Positions 51,877 to 60,491 of a stretch of DNA of 63,372 nucleotides are shown here, piece by piece (position 1 is the first letter of the stretch; the number at the start of each line of letters is the position of its first letter). The stretch is taken from contig CAUAEH010000006.1 in assembly GCA_958427975.1 (NCBI GenBank), forward strand, positions 1-63,372, in the 5' to 3' direction. This stretch comes from an uncultured Collinsella sp. (GTDB lineage: Bacteria > Actinomycetota > Coriobacteriia > Coriobacteriales > Coriobacteriaceae). Below the pieces are notes generated by a model that had not been told where the DNA came from, did not search any database, and saw nothing but the letters and a program-made list of their open reading frames with translations. Both the position numbers and the translations under genes were made by a program.

Positions 51877-52938
51877 ATGGAGAGGATACTCGGCGTTAAT
51901 CTCTCTGGCTGGTTTATTCCCGAGCCTTGGGTGACCCCGTCGCTATACGCGGCGACCGGTGCATCCAACGCGGCCGAGCTGCAGGAGGCCATGGGCACCG
52001 CCGCCTATAACGAGCGCATGCGCCGTCATTACGAGACGTTTGTGAGTGAGGACGATTTCCGTCGCATGGCGCAGATCGGTCTCAATGCCGTGCGTCTGCC
52101 GGTGCCCTGGTATGCCTTTGGCTCGCAGGAGTCCGATGCCTCCTACATCTCGGTTGTCGATTACATCGACCGCGCGATTGAGTGGGCTGCCAAGTACGAC
52201 ATCCGCGTGCTGCTCGATCTGGCGACGGTGCCCGGTGGCCAGGGCGATTCCAACGATTCGCCCGCCACGCCGGAGGCTGTTGCCGAGTGGCATTCGTCCA
52301 CTAACGGCCGTCATGTCGCGCTCGACGTGCTCGAGCGCTTGGCCGAGCGTTACGGCGAGGCCGAGAGCCTGCTGGGCATTGAGCTGCTGGATACGCCGCA
52401 GATGAGTGTCCGCAAGAGTCTCTTTGCCATGACGGATGGCATTCCGGCCCACTACCTGCGCAATTTCTATCGCGATGCCTACGAGCTCGTTCGTTCGTAT
52501 ATGCCCGAGGATAAGATCGTCGTCTTCTCGTCGTCGGGGCATCCCAGCGAGTGGAAGCATTTTATGCGCGGCGCCAAGTACAAGAACGTCTACATGGACC
52601 TTCACCTGTACCATTACCGTGACGAGTATGCGCTCGATATCACGAGCCCCCGCGGGCTGACGACGGCGATTTCGCGCAACAAGCGCGAGCTCAAAGAAGC
52701 GATTTCGACTGGGTTCCCCGTGCTGGTGGGCGAATGGTCGGGCGCGGCGATCTTTGCCAACTCGTCGGTTACGCCCGAGGGCCGCGATGCCTACGAGCGC
52801 GTGTTTATCGCCAATCAGCTGGCTTCGTTTGCGCCGGCTGCCGGTTGGTTCTTCCAAACGTGGAAGACCGAGAAGCGCATTGCAGCATGGGACGCCCGCG
52901 CGGCGCTCGGTACGCTCGAGCGCGGCATGATTGAATAG
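51877..52938 (+). CDS. GH5-like (exo-1,3-glucanase-type) protein with altered catalytic site
   Basis: A 353-aa TIM-barrel of glycoside hydrolase family 5. Matches include GVNLSGWF near the start, GLNAVRLPVPWYAF, VLLDLATVPGGQGDSN, DLHLYHYRDEY and the nucleophile strand LVGEWSGA (Glu286). The acid/base position, normally NEP in GIELLNEP, reads GIELLDTP (Asp172, Thr173), so the acid/base Glu is absent. There is no signal peptide. Start ATG at 51877 follows GAAGGGGG; frames running upstream cross the hairpin array and are rejected. It may be inactive or use another proton donor. rsmI starts 7 bp downstream. Confidence 0.8.
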   Translation: MERILGVNLSGWFIPEPWVTPSLYAATGASNAAELQEAMGTAAYNERMRRHYETFVSEDDFRRMAQIGLNAVRLPVPWYAFGSQESDASYISVVDYIDRAIEWAAKYDIRVLLDLATVPGGQGDSNDSPATPEAVAEWHSSTNGRHVALDVLERLAERYGEAESLLGIELLDTPQMSVRKSLFAMTDGIPAHYLRNFYRDAYELVRSYMPEDKIVVFSSSGHPSEWKHFMRGAKYKNVYMDLHLYHYRDEYALDITSPRGLTTAISRNKRELKEAISTGFPVLVGEWSGAAIFANSSVTPEGRDAYERVFIANQLASFAPAAGWFFQTWKTEKRIAAWDARAALGTLERGMIE

Positions 52939-52944
52939 GTTGAT

Positions 52945-53823
52945 ATGACGCAAAACAGCGCCCATACGGGCAAACTCTATGTGGTCGGCACGCCCATCGG
53001 CAACCTGGGCGACCTGTCCCCGCGCGTTGGCGAGGCGTTTGCCGCCGCCGATGCCATCTGCTGCGAAGACACGCGTGTGACGTCAAAGCTGCTGATGCAC
53101 CTGGGCATTTCCAAGCCGCTTGTCCGTTGCGACGAGAATGTGATCGCCAGCCGCGCCGCCGGCCTAGTCGACCGTCTGCTGGCGGGGGAGACCCTCGCCT
53201 TTGCCTCGGACGCCGGCATGCCGAGCGTGTCCGATCCCGGCCAGGCGCTGGTCGAGGCGGCACGTGAGGCCGATGTACCCGTAGAAGTTATTCCCGGGCC
53301 CTCTGCTTGCGTCACGGCGCTCGTTTCGTCCGGCATTCCCTGCGAGCATTTTTTCTTCGAGGGCTTTTTGGGCCGAAAGCATGGCGACCGCGTGCGTCGT
53401 TTGCAGCGCCTTGCCGTGGTGCCTGGCGCGCTCATCTTCTACGAGTCTCCACATCGCATCGTGGCGACGCTCGAGGCCGTGGTGGAGGTCTTTCCCCAGC
53501 GTGAGGTTGCCGTCTGCCGCGAGCTCACCAAGCTGCACGAGGAAGTCTTGCGCGGGCCCGCTGCCCAGCTTGCCGAGGAGCTGCGTGCTCGCGGCGAGGT
53601 AAAGGGCGAGATTGCGCTGGTCATCGCGCCGCCGAGCGAGGATGAGGAGGCCGGTGCCGTGCCGGTTGGCGCCGCGGCAGCGGATCCCGACGAGGCCCTG
53701 CGCGAGGATATCCGCGCCGCGCTCGAGGAGGGGGAGCCCGCGTCTGCGGTGGCCAAGCGCCTGTCTCAGAAGTATTCGCGCCGCAAGCGCGATGTCTATG
53801 CCATGGTGCTCGATATGCAATAG
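52945..53823 (+). CDS. rsmI: 16S rRNA (cytidine-1402-2'-O)-methyltransferase
   Basis: SAM-dependent tetrapyrrole-methylase-fold enzyme that modifies C1402 in the ribosomal decoding site. Family blocks: LYVVGTPIGNLGDLSPR at the N-terminus, EDTRVTSKLL, SDAGMPSVSDPG, VIPGPSACVTAL, FEGFLGRK and FYESPHRI. The C-terminal RsmI HTH-like tail (AKRLSQKYSRRKRDVY) is present. 292 aa. It is close behind the GH5-like gene and upstream of metG. Confidence 0.95.
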   Translation: MTQNSAHTGKLYVVGTPIGNLGDLSPRVGEAFAAADAICCEDTRVTSKLLMHLGISKPLVRCDENVIASRAAGLVDRLLAGETLAFASDAGMPSVSDPGQALVEAAREADVPVEVIPGPSACVTALVSSGIPCEHFFFEGFLGRKHGDRVRRLQRLAVVPGALIFYESPHRIVATLEAVVEVFPQREVAVCRELTKLHEEVLRGPAAQLAEELRARGEVKGEIALVIAPPSEDEEAGAVPVGAAAADPDEALREDIRAALEEGEPASAVAKRLSQKYSRRKRDVYAMVLDMQ

Positions 53824-53892
53824 ATGGAGGATATCCAGCCCTTGCGCTAGAATCATCCTCTGTATGCAACGTTTTTCTGGAGGACAAACCCC

Positions 53893-55494
53893 ATGGATCA
53901 AAGCAAGCCTTCGTTCTTTATCACGACGCCCATCTACTACGTCAACGCCGATCCGCACCTGGGCACGGCTTATTCCACCATCATCGCCGACGTTCAGGCT
54001 CGCTATCGCCGCTCCGCCGGCTATAACGTCAAGTTCCTGACCGGCATGGACGAGCACGGCGAGAAGGTCGCCGAGGCCGCAGCCAAGCACAACATGACGC
54101 CTCAGGAGTGGACCGACAGCCAGGCTCCGCACTTCAAGGAGCTTTGGAACAAGCTCGAGATCTCCAACGACGACTTCATCCGCACCACCGAGCCGCGCCA
54201 GCATCATGCCGTGCAGTACCTGTGGGAGCGCATGAAGGAGTCCGGTTACCTGTATAAGGGCAGCTACGACGGCTGGTATTGCGTGCCTGATGAGACCTAC
54301 TTCACCGATACACAGGTCCAGAAGGGCGACGAGGAGTACGGCAGCGTCGGCCAGCACCTGTGCCCCGACTGCCACCGTCCGCTTGAGCGCGTGCAGGAGG
54401 AGTCCTACTTCTTCAAGCTTTCCGCTTTCCAGGACAAGCTGCTCAAGCTCTATGACGAGCACCCCGACTTTGTCGAGCCTGCGTTCCGCATGAACGAGGT
54501 TCGCAGCTTTGTCGAGGGCGGCCTTAATGACCTTTCCGTGAGCCGTACGAGCTTCGACTGGGGCATCCAGGTTCCGTTTGACGAGGGCCATGTGACCTAT
54601 GTATGGTTCGACGCGCTGCTCAACTATATGACGGCCGTCGGCTACGGTGTCGACACCGACGAGGCGCGTGCCGAGCTGGCCTATCGCTGGCCCGCGCAGT
54701 TCCACATCGTGGGTAAGGACATCATTCGCTTCCACTGCGTCATTTGGCCCGCCATGCTCATGGCCATCGGCGAGGCCCTGCCCGAGCACGTCTTTGCCCA
54801 CGGCTTCCTGACCGTGCGCAATGCCGAGACCGGCAAGGCCGAGAAGATGTCCAAGAGCCGCGGCAACGCCATCGCTCCGCAGGACGTTATCGACATGTTG
54901 GGCGTCGAGGGCTATCGCTACTACTTCATGACCGACGTCGTCCCCGGCACCGACGGTGCCATCAGCTTCGATCGCATGGAGCAGGTCTACAACGCCGACC
55001 TGGCCAACAGCTGGGGCAACCTTATCTCGCGTTCGCTCAACATGAGCGGCAAGTACTTTGATGGTTGCGCGCCCGCCAAGCCCGCATCGTTCGATGCGTT
55101 CGACAACCCGCTGGCAAAGATCGCCGATGGTCTGGTCGAGCGCTACATGGCCAAGATGGACGTGCTCGATTACGGCGGAGCCAAGGACGAGGTCATGGAG
55201 CTCATCCATGCCGCCAACCACTACATCGAGGACTCTGAGCCTTGGGCACTTGCCAAGGACGAGGCCAAGGCTGACGAGCTGGCGTTTGTGATCTACAACC
55301 TGCTCGAGGCCATCCGCATTGCCGCCCACCTGCTGATGCCGCTCATGCCTCAGACCTCTGCCGAGGCCCTGCGCCGCCTGTCCTGCGAGGACGAGGCCGC
55401 GACCGACGACCTCAAGGGCATTTGCGCTTGGGGCCTGCTTGCCGGCGGTCAGCCTGTCGAGAAGGGCGAGCCGCTGTTCCCGCGTCTGGGCTAA
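53893..55494 (+). CDS. metG: methionyl-tRNA synthetase
   Basis: Class I synthetase of 533 residues. The HIGH-equivalent is HLGTAY in YYVNADPHLGTAYSTI, and KMSKS appears in EKMSKSRGNAI. The connective peptide holds one CPDC knuckle only, as in the short bacterial type, and the C-terminal Arc1p/EMAP tRNA-binding domain is absent. The anticodon-binding helix bundle ends near residue 525. GGAGG precedes the start. Confidence 0.96.
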   Translation: MDQSKPSFFITTPIYYVNADPHLGTAYSTIIADVQARYRRSAGYNVKFLTGMDEHGEKVAEAAAKHNMTPQEWTDSQAPHFKELWNKLEISNDDFIRTTEPRQHHAVQYLWERMKESGYLYKGSYDGWYCVPDETYFTDTQVQKGDEEYGSVGQHLCPDCHRPLERVQEESYFFKLSAFQDKLLKLYDEHPDFVEPAFRMNEVRSFVEGGLNDLSVSRTSFDWGIQVPFDEGHVTYVWFDALLNYMTAVGYGVDTDEARAELAYRWPAQFHIVGKDIIRFHCVIWPAMLMAIGEALPEHVFAHGFLTVRNAETGKAEKMSKSRGNAIAPQDVIDMLGVEGYRYYFMTDVVPGTDGAISFDRMEQVYNADLANSWGNLISRSLNMSGKYFDGCAPAKPASFDAFDNPLAKIADGLVERYMAKMDVLDYGGAKDEVMELIHAANHYIEDSEPWALAKDEAKADELAFVIYNLLEAIRIAAHLLMPLMPQTSAEALRRLSCEDEAATDDLKGICAWGLLAGGQPVEKGEPLFPRLG

Positions 55495-55534
55495 GACGCG
55501 GCGCGCCATATCGGCAATTTGCTGTTTAGATGTA

Positions 55535-55569
55535 AGGGCATGGCCGCCACGGTCCATGCCCTTTCGTTT
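55535..55569 (+). terminator. terminator of metG
   Basis: AGGGCATGG pairs with CCATGCCCT, followed by TTCGTTT, before the rsmA ribosome site. Confidence 0.7.
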
Positions 55570-55601
55570 CAAGACGCCGCCATCATGCTAAGGAGGCAAC
55601 T

Positions 55602-56462
55602 ATGACAACTTCGCCTTTGGCAAACCCCACGGCAACAAGGGAGCTGCTGGAGGAGTTTGGCCTTGCGACCAAGCATCGCCTGGGCCAGAACTTCCTGATC
55701 GACAACCATGTGATCGAGCGCATTTGCGAGCTTGCCGAGCTTGCGGGCGATGAGCGCGTGCTCGAGGTTGGTCCGGGCGTTGGCACGCTCACGCTTGCGC
55801 TGTTGCAGGAGGCGGCGTGCGTCACGTCGATCGAAGCAGATCCCGAGCTCGAACCGGTGCTCGACGCCCATGCCGCCGACTATGCCAACTTCCGCTTTAT
55901 CATGGGCGACGCGCTTAAGGTGGGCCCGGAGCAGATTGAGCAGGCCGCCGGCGGCGAGCCCACGGTATTTGTCGCGAACTTGCCCTATAACGTGGCGGCG
56001 ACGATCATTTTGCAATTTTTCCAGACGATGCCGGCGCTCAAGCGTGCCGTCGTCATGGTGCAAAAGGAGGTTGCCGATCGCATTGCCGCAGTGCCGGGCA
56101 ACAAGACCTATGGCGGCTATACGGCAAAGCTCGGCCTGTATGCGCAGGTGACGGGTCGCTTTGAGGTGCCGCCGCGTTGCTTTATGCCAGCGCCGCACGT
56201 GGACTCGGCCGTCGTGCGTATCGACCGTGTTGACGGCGTGGTGCCCGAGGGGCTCGATCGCGAGTTCGTGGCTCGTGTGATCGACGCTGCATTTGCTCAG
56301 CGGCGCAAGACCATCCGAAATTCCATGAGCGCCAACGGTTTTGCCAAGGACGTGCTCGATGCCGCTTTTGAGGTTTGCGGTATCGCACCCACCACGCGCG
56401 CCGAGACGCTCGATGTTGCCGACTTTGTCCGTCTGGCCCGGGAGCTAATCCATGACGCCTAA
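55602..56462 (+). CDS. rsmA: 16S rRNA dimethyladenosine transferase
   Basis: Dimethylates A1518 and A1519 of 16S rRNA. Motifs: LGQNFLID, SAM loop EVGPGVGTLT, EADPEL, and catalytic NLPY (in VANLPYNVAA), then QKEVADRI and the C-terminal RRKTIRNSMS. 286 aa. AGGAGG lies 7 bp upstream of ATG. The last 11 bp overlap the tatD start. Confidence 0.95.
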   Translation: MTTSPLANPTATRELLEEFGLATKHRLGQNFLIDNHVIERICELAELAGDERVLEVGPGVGTLTLALLQEAACVTSIEADPELEPVLDAHAADYANFRFIMGDALKVGPEQIEQAAGGEPTVFVANLPYNVAATIILQFFQTMPALKRAVVMVQKEVADRIAAVPGNKTYGGYTAKLGLYAQVTGRFEVPPRCFMPAPHVDSAVVRIDRVDGVVPEGLDREFVARVIDAAFAQRRKTIRNSMSANGFAKDVLDAAFEVCGIAPTTRAETLDVADFVRLARELIHDA

Positions 56463-57369
56463 TGCCGAACGCGTGACGTTTACCAAGAAAAAGAAGACGG
56501 TTGCTTGTCCCGTGCCCTTGGCGCCGCTTGCCGACACGCATGCACATCTGCTTTCGTTTTGGGGCAAGGATGTGCCCGAGACGCTCGTGCGCGCCAAAGC
56601 CGCGGGCGTCGACCTGTTGGTGACGATGTTCGACCCCATTGCCGACAAGCGCAGCGTGGCGGACTATAGCGACTGGCTGGTGCGCGAGATTCTTCCGATG
56701 CAGGATATCCCGCAGATCAAGTATCTTGCCGGCGTGCATCCGTATGGCGCGCCGGACTATACCGACGACGTTCATGCACAGGTCGTTGCGGCACTTGATG
56801 ACCCCTTATGCGCCGGTATTGGCGAAATCGGCCTGGACTATCACATGGACTATGACGACGATATCGCGCCGGCACCCCATAACGTGCAGATTGATTGCAT
56901 GGCGCGCCAGCTCGAGCTTGCCGTGCGCCGCAATGTGCCGGTGGAGCTGCACCTGCGTCACGAGGACTCGGATGGGGAGCGCACCTCGCACGTTGATGCG
57001 TACAACGTACTGCGCGAGGTGGGTGTGCCCCAGGCTGGTTGTGTGCTGCACTGTTTTGGCGAGGACCGCGCCACGATGGAGCGCTTTGTGGATTTGGGCT
57101 GCTATATCGCCTATGGCGGTGCGGCCACCTTTAAGCGCAACGACGATGTGCGCGAGGCATTTGCGGCAACCCCACTCGATCGAATTTTGTTCGAGACGGA
57201 TTGCCCGTATATGGCTCCGGAGCCCATCCGCGGTCTTGAATGCGAGCCCGCAATGATCTCCATTACGGCAAACACGCTGGTCAACGACCGTGTCGATCGT
57301 ACCGGCGAGGATGCTGAGGCAATCGCGCGAGCAGCTTGGGAAAATGCCTGCAAACTTTTTCAAAAATAG
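56452..57369 (+). CDS. TatD-family metal-dependent hydrolase
   Basis: TIM-barrel nuclease/hydrolase. Ligands seen: HxH in ADTHAHLL, Glu in GEIGLDYH, His in ELHLRHE, His in VLHCFGED, and Asp in ETDCPYMAPEP. TatD proteins are 3'-exonucleases or deoxyribonucleases. The gene is translationally coupled to rsmA. A hydrophilic 25-residue N-terminal tail precedes the barrel. Confidence 0.88.
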   Translation: MTPNAERVTFTKKKKTVACPVPLAPLADTHAHLLSFWGKDVPETLVRAKAAGVDLLVTMFDPIADKRSVADYSDWLVREILPMQDIPQIKYLAGVHPYGAPDYTDDVHAQVVAALDDPLCAGIGEIGLDYHMDYDDDIAPAPHNVQIDCMARQLELAVRRNVPVELHLRHEDSDGERTSHVDAYNVLREVGVPQAGCVLHCFGEDRATMERFVDLGCYIAYGGAATFKRNDDVREAFAATPLDRILFETDCPYMAPEPIRGLECEPAMISITANTLVNDRVDRTGEDAEAIARAAWENACKLFQK

Positions 57370-57412
57370 TTCTTGCGTTCGCGATGGCGCTCCGTTATTC
57401 TAATTCCTGCAC

Positions 57413-57499
57413 GCGGGCGTGGCGGAATTGGCAGACGCGTACGGTTCAGGTCCGTATGGGGGCAACCCCATGAAGGTTCAAGTCCTTTCGCCCGCACCA
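57413..57499 (+). tRNA. tRNA-Leu (anticodon CAG)
   Basis: Acceptor GCGGGCG with CGCCCGC, anticodon loop TTCAGGT in ACGG/CCGT, a long variable arm typical of Leu (TATGGGGGCAACCCCATG), T loop TTCAAGT, encoded CCA. Confidence 0.96.
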
Positions 57500-57730
57500 T
57501 TAAATGAAAGAGCTCCCAGCAATGGGAGCTTTTTTGTTATGGGCCCATCACAGGGACTTGAACCTGTAAAGGAGCGAGCGTAAAGAAAACGCGGAGCGTT
57601 TTTAGCGAGCTGGCGAGGACGCCGGCAGGCGGCCGAAGCCGGTGCGGATCCGCGAAGCGGATACGCGGACGTCCTTTCGCCCGCACCATTGAATGAAAGA
57701 GCTCCCAGCAATGGGAGCTTTTTTGTTATG
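57482..57730. mobile_element. tRNA 3'-end mini-element A (at tRNA-Leu)
   Basis: Two 60-bp direct repeats (57482-57541 and 57671-57730, one mismatch, period 189 bp) each contain the tRNA-Leu 3' end from the T loop, CCA and the terminator. Between them lies 129 bp, starting with an inverted T-arm-like GGACTTGAACCT and then a core (57583-57669) that begins AAGAAAACGCGGAGCG and ends in CGGATACGCGGA. The same core occurs at 62567-62653 and 62998-63084. No integrase gene is inside or adjacent. Confidence 0.75.
57509..57535 (+). terminator. terminator of tRNA-Leu (first copy)
   Basis: GAGCTCCCA with TGGGAGCTT followed by TTTTTT. An identical second copy lies at 57698-57724 at the far end of the inserted element. 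Confidence 0.9.
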
Positions 57731-57787
57731 TACGATCTCCTTGTGCGGGTATCCTAGTGCCAACGTATGCCTATCAGAGGAGAGACC

Positions 57788-58726
57788 ATGCTGTTGTCCG
57801 GTATCATCGCCGCCCTTACCAGCCTTTTGATTCCCATCATCATTTTGTTGTTACTGCTTCCCAACGCCTGCTATGTCGTTGAACAACAGCATGCCGTGAT
57901 CATCGAGCGTCTGGGCAAGTTTAACCGCATCGTCAACGCGGGCTTCCACATGAAGGTGCCCGTGATCGACCGCAAGGCCGCCACGGTGAGTCTGCGCACC
58001 ATGAAAAACGGTTTTGGCATCGACGTTAAGACCCAGGACAACGTGACCATCGGCCTTGAGGTCTCTGCTCAGTACCACGTGAGCTATGACATGGGCGCCG
58101 GCCCGGCAGATTCGGGTATCTACAAGAGCTACTACATGCTGCAGGAGCCCGTCGACCAGATGCGTGACTTCATCACCGACGCCCTGCGCTCTTCGATCCC
58201 CGTCTACACACTCGATGAGGTCTTTGCCAAGAAGGATGACATCGCCAAGGATGTCAACGCTACCGTTTCCGAGCAGATGGCCGCCTACGGCTTCACCCTC
58301 GTGTCGACGCTCATCACCAAAATCGCACTGCCGACCGAGGTCGAGAACTCCATGAACGACATCAACGCCGCCCAGCGCAAGCGCGCTGCGGCACAGGAGC
58401 TCGCCGAGGCAGACCGTATCAAGCGCGTCACCGAGGCGACCGCCGAGGCCGAGGCTATGGAAAAGGCGGGCGAGGGCATCGCCAACCAGCGCAAGGCCAT
58501 CGCGCTGGGCATCAAAGATTCACTCGAGATCATCCAGGAGACGGGCGTCGGCAACGACGAGGCCAACCAGCTGTTCATGTTTACGCAGTGGTCCGAGATG
58601 ATGACGGAGTTCGCTCGCACGGGTAAAACTTCGACGGTCGTACTGCCGAGCGATTTCTCGCAGTCGGCCTCGATGTTCGAGCAGATGCTGACCGCCGGCA
58701 AAGTTCAAAACGGTTCGAAGGAGTAG
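57788..58726 (+). CDS. SPFH/Band 7 domain membrane protein
   Basis: An N-terminal membrane helix (IIAALTSLLIPIIILLLLLP) is followed by a Band 7 domain (about 30-200; QQHAVIIERLGKFNRIVNAGFHMKVP) and an Ala/Glu-rich coiled coil (KRAAAQELAEADRIKRVTEATAEAEAMEKAGEG). Stomatin/HflK-like proteins scaffold membrane microdomains and often guard proteases. Start ATG at 57788 has GAGGAGAG. rlmH follows after 6 bp. Confidence 0.87.
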   Translation: MLLSGIIAALTSLLIPIIILLLLLPNACYVVEQQHAVIIERLGKFNRIVNAGFHMKVPVIDRKAATVSLRTMKNGFGIDVKTQDNVTIGLEVSAQYHVSYDMGAGPADSGIYKSYYMLQEPVDQMRDFITDALRSSIPVYTLDEVFAKKDDIAKDVNATVSEQMAAYGFTLVSTLITKIALPTEVENSMNDINAAQRKRAAAQELAEADRIKRVTEATAEAEAMEKAGEGIANQRKAIALGIKDSLEIIQETGVGNDEANQLFMFTQWSEMMTEFARTGKTSTVVLPSDFSQSASMFEQMLTAGKVQNGSKE

Positions 58727-58732
58727 GCGCGC

Positions 58733-59203
58733 GTGAAATACACCGTCGTTTGCGTCGGTAAGCTCAAGGAGCGCTTTTGGAAGGACGCGTGCGCTGAGTA
58801 CACCAAGCGCTTAGGTGCCTATGCCAAGGTGGATATCCGCGAGGTGGCCGATATCGACCCGGCTAAGGCGGGCGGCGTGGATGCCGCGCGCGACAAGGAG
58901 GGGGCGGCAATTCTTGCTGCATTGCCGTCTCGGGCGCATGTGATCCTGCTGGCTATCGAGGGCAAGGAGCGTTCGAGTGAGGAGCTCTCGGCGCGGCTCG
59001 ACGATCTTATGCTGCGAGGCAGCAGCGACATTGCCTTTGTAATCGGCGGTTCGGACGGCGTGAGTGATGAGGTGCGCGCCCGCGCCGACGAGATGCTCAG
59101 CTTTGGACGCATTACCTTGCCGCATAACCTGGCGCGTGTGGTGCTGCTAGAGCAGATTTACCGTGCCTGCAAGATCAGCCGTGGCGAGCCGTATCACAAA
59201 TAG
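58733..59203 (+). CDS. rlmH: 23S rRNA (pseudouridine-1915-N3)-methyltransferase
   Basis: SPOUT-family methyltransferase of 156 residues. MKYTVVCVGKLKERFWKDAC at the start, FVIGGSDGVSDEV for SAM binding, and the C-terminal LPHNLARVVLLEQIYRACKI...PYHK tail are diagnostic. GTG start with AAGGAG upstream. Confidence 0.96.
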   Translation: MKYTVVCVGKLKERFWKDACAEYTKRLGAYAKVDIREVADIDPAKAGGVDAARDKEGAAILAALPSRAHVILLAIEGKERSSEELSARLDDLMLRGSSDIAFVIGGSDGVSDEVRARADEMLSFGRITLPHNLARVVLLEQIYRACKISRGEPYHK

Positions 59204-59276
59204 GTCGGCAATACGAAACAATGGCGTGGGACAATACCTTTCGTTTTGAGGAATGTGTCTGAAAGGACTATGAGAT

Positions 59277-60047
59277 ATGAAGATTGGATTTGTCGGTTTT
59301 GGCAATATGGCGAGCGCTATGGCCGATGGCTGGATCGCTGCCGGTGTAGCTGCGAGCGACATGTGCGCCTGCGCGGGTCGCTACGACGCACTGGTTGAGC
59401 GCTGCGAGGCGCGCGGCATGGTCGCCTGCCACGATGCCGCCGAGGTTGTCTCCGCATCCGATATCGTGGTCGCTGCGGTCAAACCGTACATGATCGAGAA
59501 GGTATTCGCCCCGCTCAAGGATGCTCTTGCCAAAAAGGTCGTTCTGTCGGTTGCCTGGACCTGGGACAGTGCCAAGTGGGAGCAGGTCCTGCCGGGCGTC
59601 GCGCATATCTCGACGGTGCCCAACACACCGGTTTCGGTGGGCGAGGGCGTCATCGCTTGCGAGAAGGCTTCCACGCTTAGTGATGAGCAGAGCGCCGTGG
59701 TGCTTGATCTGCTTGGCAAACTCGGTGCGGTGGTCGAGCTCGATACGAGCCTGCTGTTTGTGGGCGGCACGGTGGGTGGTTGCGCTCCGGCATTTGTCGC
59801 CATGGCAATCGAGGCCCTGGGCGATGCGGCGGTCAAGCACGGTATCCCGCGTGCCGATGCCTATCGCATTGTGAGCCAGATGGTGCTAGGTACGGCAAAG
59901 CTGCAGCTTGCAACTGGCCAGCATCCTGCGGCGATGAAGGATGCCGTATGCTCGCCCGGTGGTGCCACCATCAAGGGCGTCGTTGCGCTCGAGGACGCCG
60001 GCATGCGCAGCGCCCTGGTCAAGGCAATCGACGCAACTCTCCAGTAA
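59277..60047 (+). CDS. proC: pyrroline-5-carboxylate reductase
   Basis: Last step of proline synthesis. Rossmann GFGNMASAM at residues 6-14, VSVGEGV, then the dimerisation region GGCAPAFVAMAIEALGDAAVKHG and the substrate loop SPGGATIKGV. 256 aa. The proA/proB genes are not in the window. Confidence 0.93.
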   Translation: MKIGFVGFGNMASAMADGWIAAGVAASDMCACAGRYDALVERCEARGMVACHDAAEVVSASDIVVAAVKPYMIEKVFAPLKDALAKKVVLSVAWTWDSAKWEQVLPGVAHISTVPNTPVSVGEGVIACEKASTLSDEQSAVVLDLLGKLGAVVELDTSLLFVGGTVGGCAPAFVAMAIEALGDAAVKHGIPRADAYRIVSQMVLGTAKLQLATGQHPAAMKDAVCSPGGATIKGVVALEDAGMRSALVKAIDATLQ

Positions 60048-60049
60048 AA

Positions 60050-60210
60050 CCGACCAAAAAAAGGACGGGTTTATTTTTGGCAGGTATTTTCTGCGGTTTT
60101 GTCCTTTTAGCGAAAAGCGCCCCGCAACTGGCTCAATTCCAGTTGCGGGGCGCTTGCGTTTGCCCAGATAAAACAGACCAAAATAAACCTGTCCCTTTTT
60201 GGCAGGTTAG
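60050..60210. repeat. CCTGCCAAAAAGGGACAGG dispersed repeat, copies 2 and 3, around a hairpin
   Basis: Two inverted arms (about 60050-60095 and 60165-60208) related to 9542-9588 flank a perfect 17-bp stem, AAGCGCCCCGCAACTGG and complement (60117-60157). The right arm overlaps the stop region of the small minus-strand gene. Confidence 0.7.
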
Positions 60211-60380
60211 TCCCAGAAGCTGTCTTCCTCATCCTCGGACTTGGGGCCGCGGTCGACGTACATCTTATGGGTACGCTTCTCCATTACAAAGGCAAGAATC
60301 GCAAATAACAGGATGCCGCCGGCGAAAAGGATGGCAAAACCGGTGCGGGTGCCAAACAAAAAGGAAAAAACTGCGTCCAT
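60207..60380 (-). CDS. 57-aa single-pass membrane protein
   Basis: A short gene on the minus strand: one membrane helix (TGFAILFAGGILLFAILAFV) is followed by MEKRTHKMYVDRGP and an acidic tail EDEEDSFWD. An AGAAGGCA site precedes ATG at 60380. It sits alone between proC and serS. Similar tiny membrane proteins are widespread in Coriobacteriia (recollection, not checked). No function can be assigned. Confidence 0.7.
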   Translation of the reverse strand: MDAVFSFLFGTRTGFAILFAGGILLFAILAFVMEKRTHKMYVDRGPKSEDEEDSFWD

Positions 60381-60491
60381 TGGGTGCCTTCTTGCGTAGT
60401 TGAGTTGGGTCGTAAACGCTCATAAGTATATACTTGCCCATACATGTACAAGGTTGCAACCTAAATGGAATGTATATCGCCGGAGGATCTA

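Noticed and set aside
51407..51877. Open frames running through the 62-bp array, including an N-terminal extension of the GH5-like gene
   Set aside because: The array period is not a multiple of three, no ribosome site precedes them, and the GH5-like gene has a good start at 51877.
53164..55572. 802-codon open frame antisense to rsmI and metG
   Set aside because: Shadow frame created by high third-position GC; the plus-strand genes are unambiguous.
57542..57670. A second, degenerate tRNA gene on the minus strand within the mini-element
   Set aside because: Only a T-arm-like segment is present; no anticodon or acceptor pairing can be formed.
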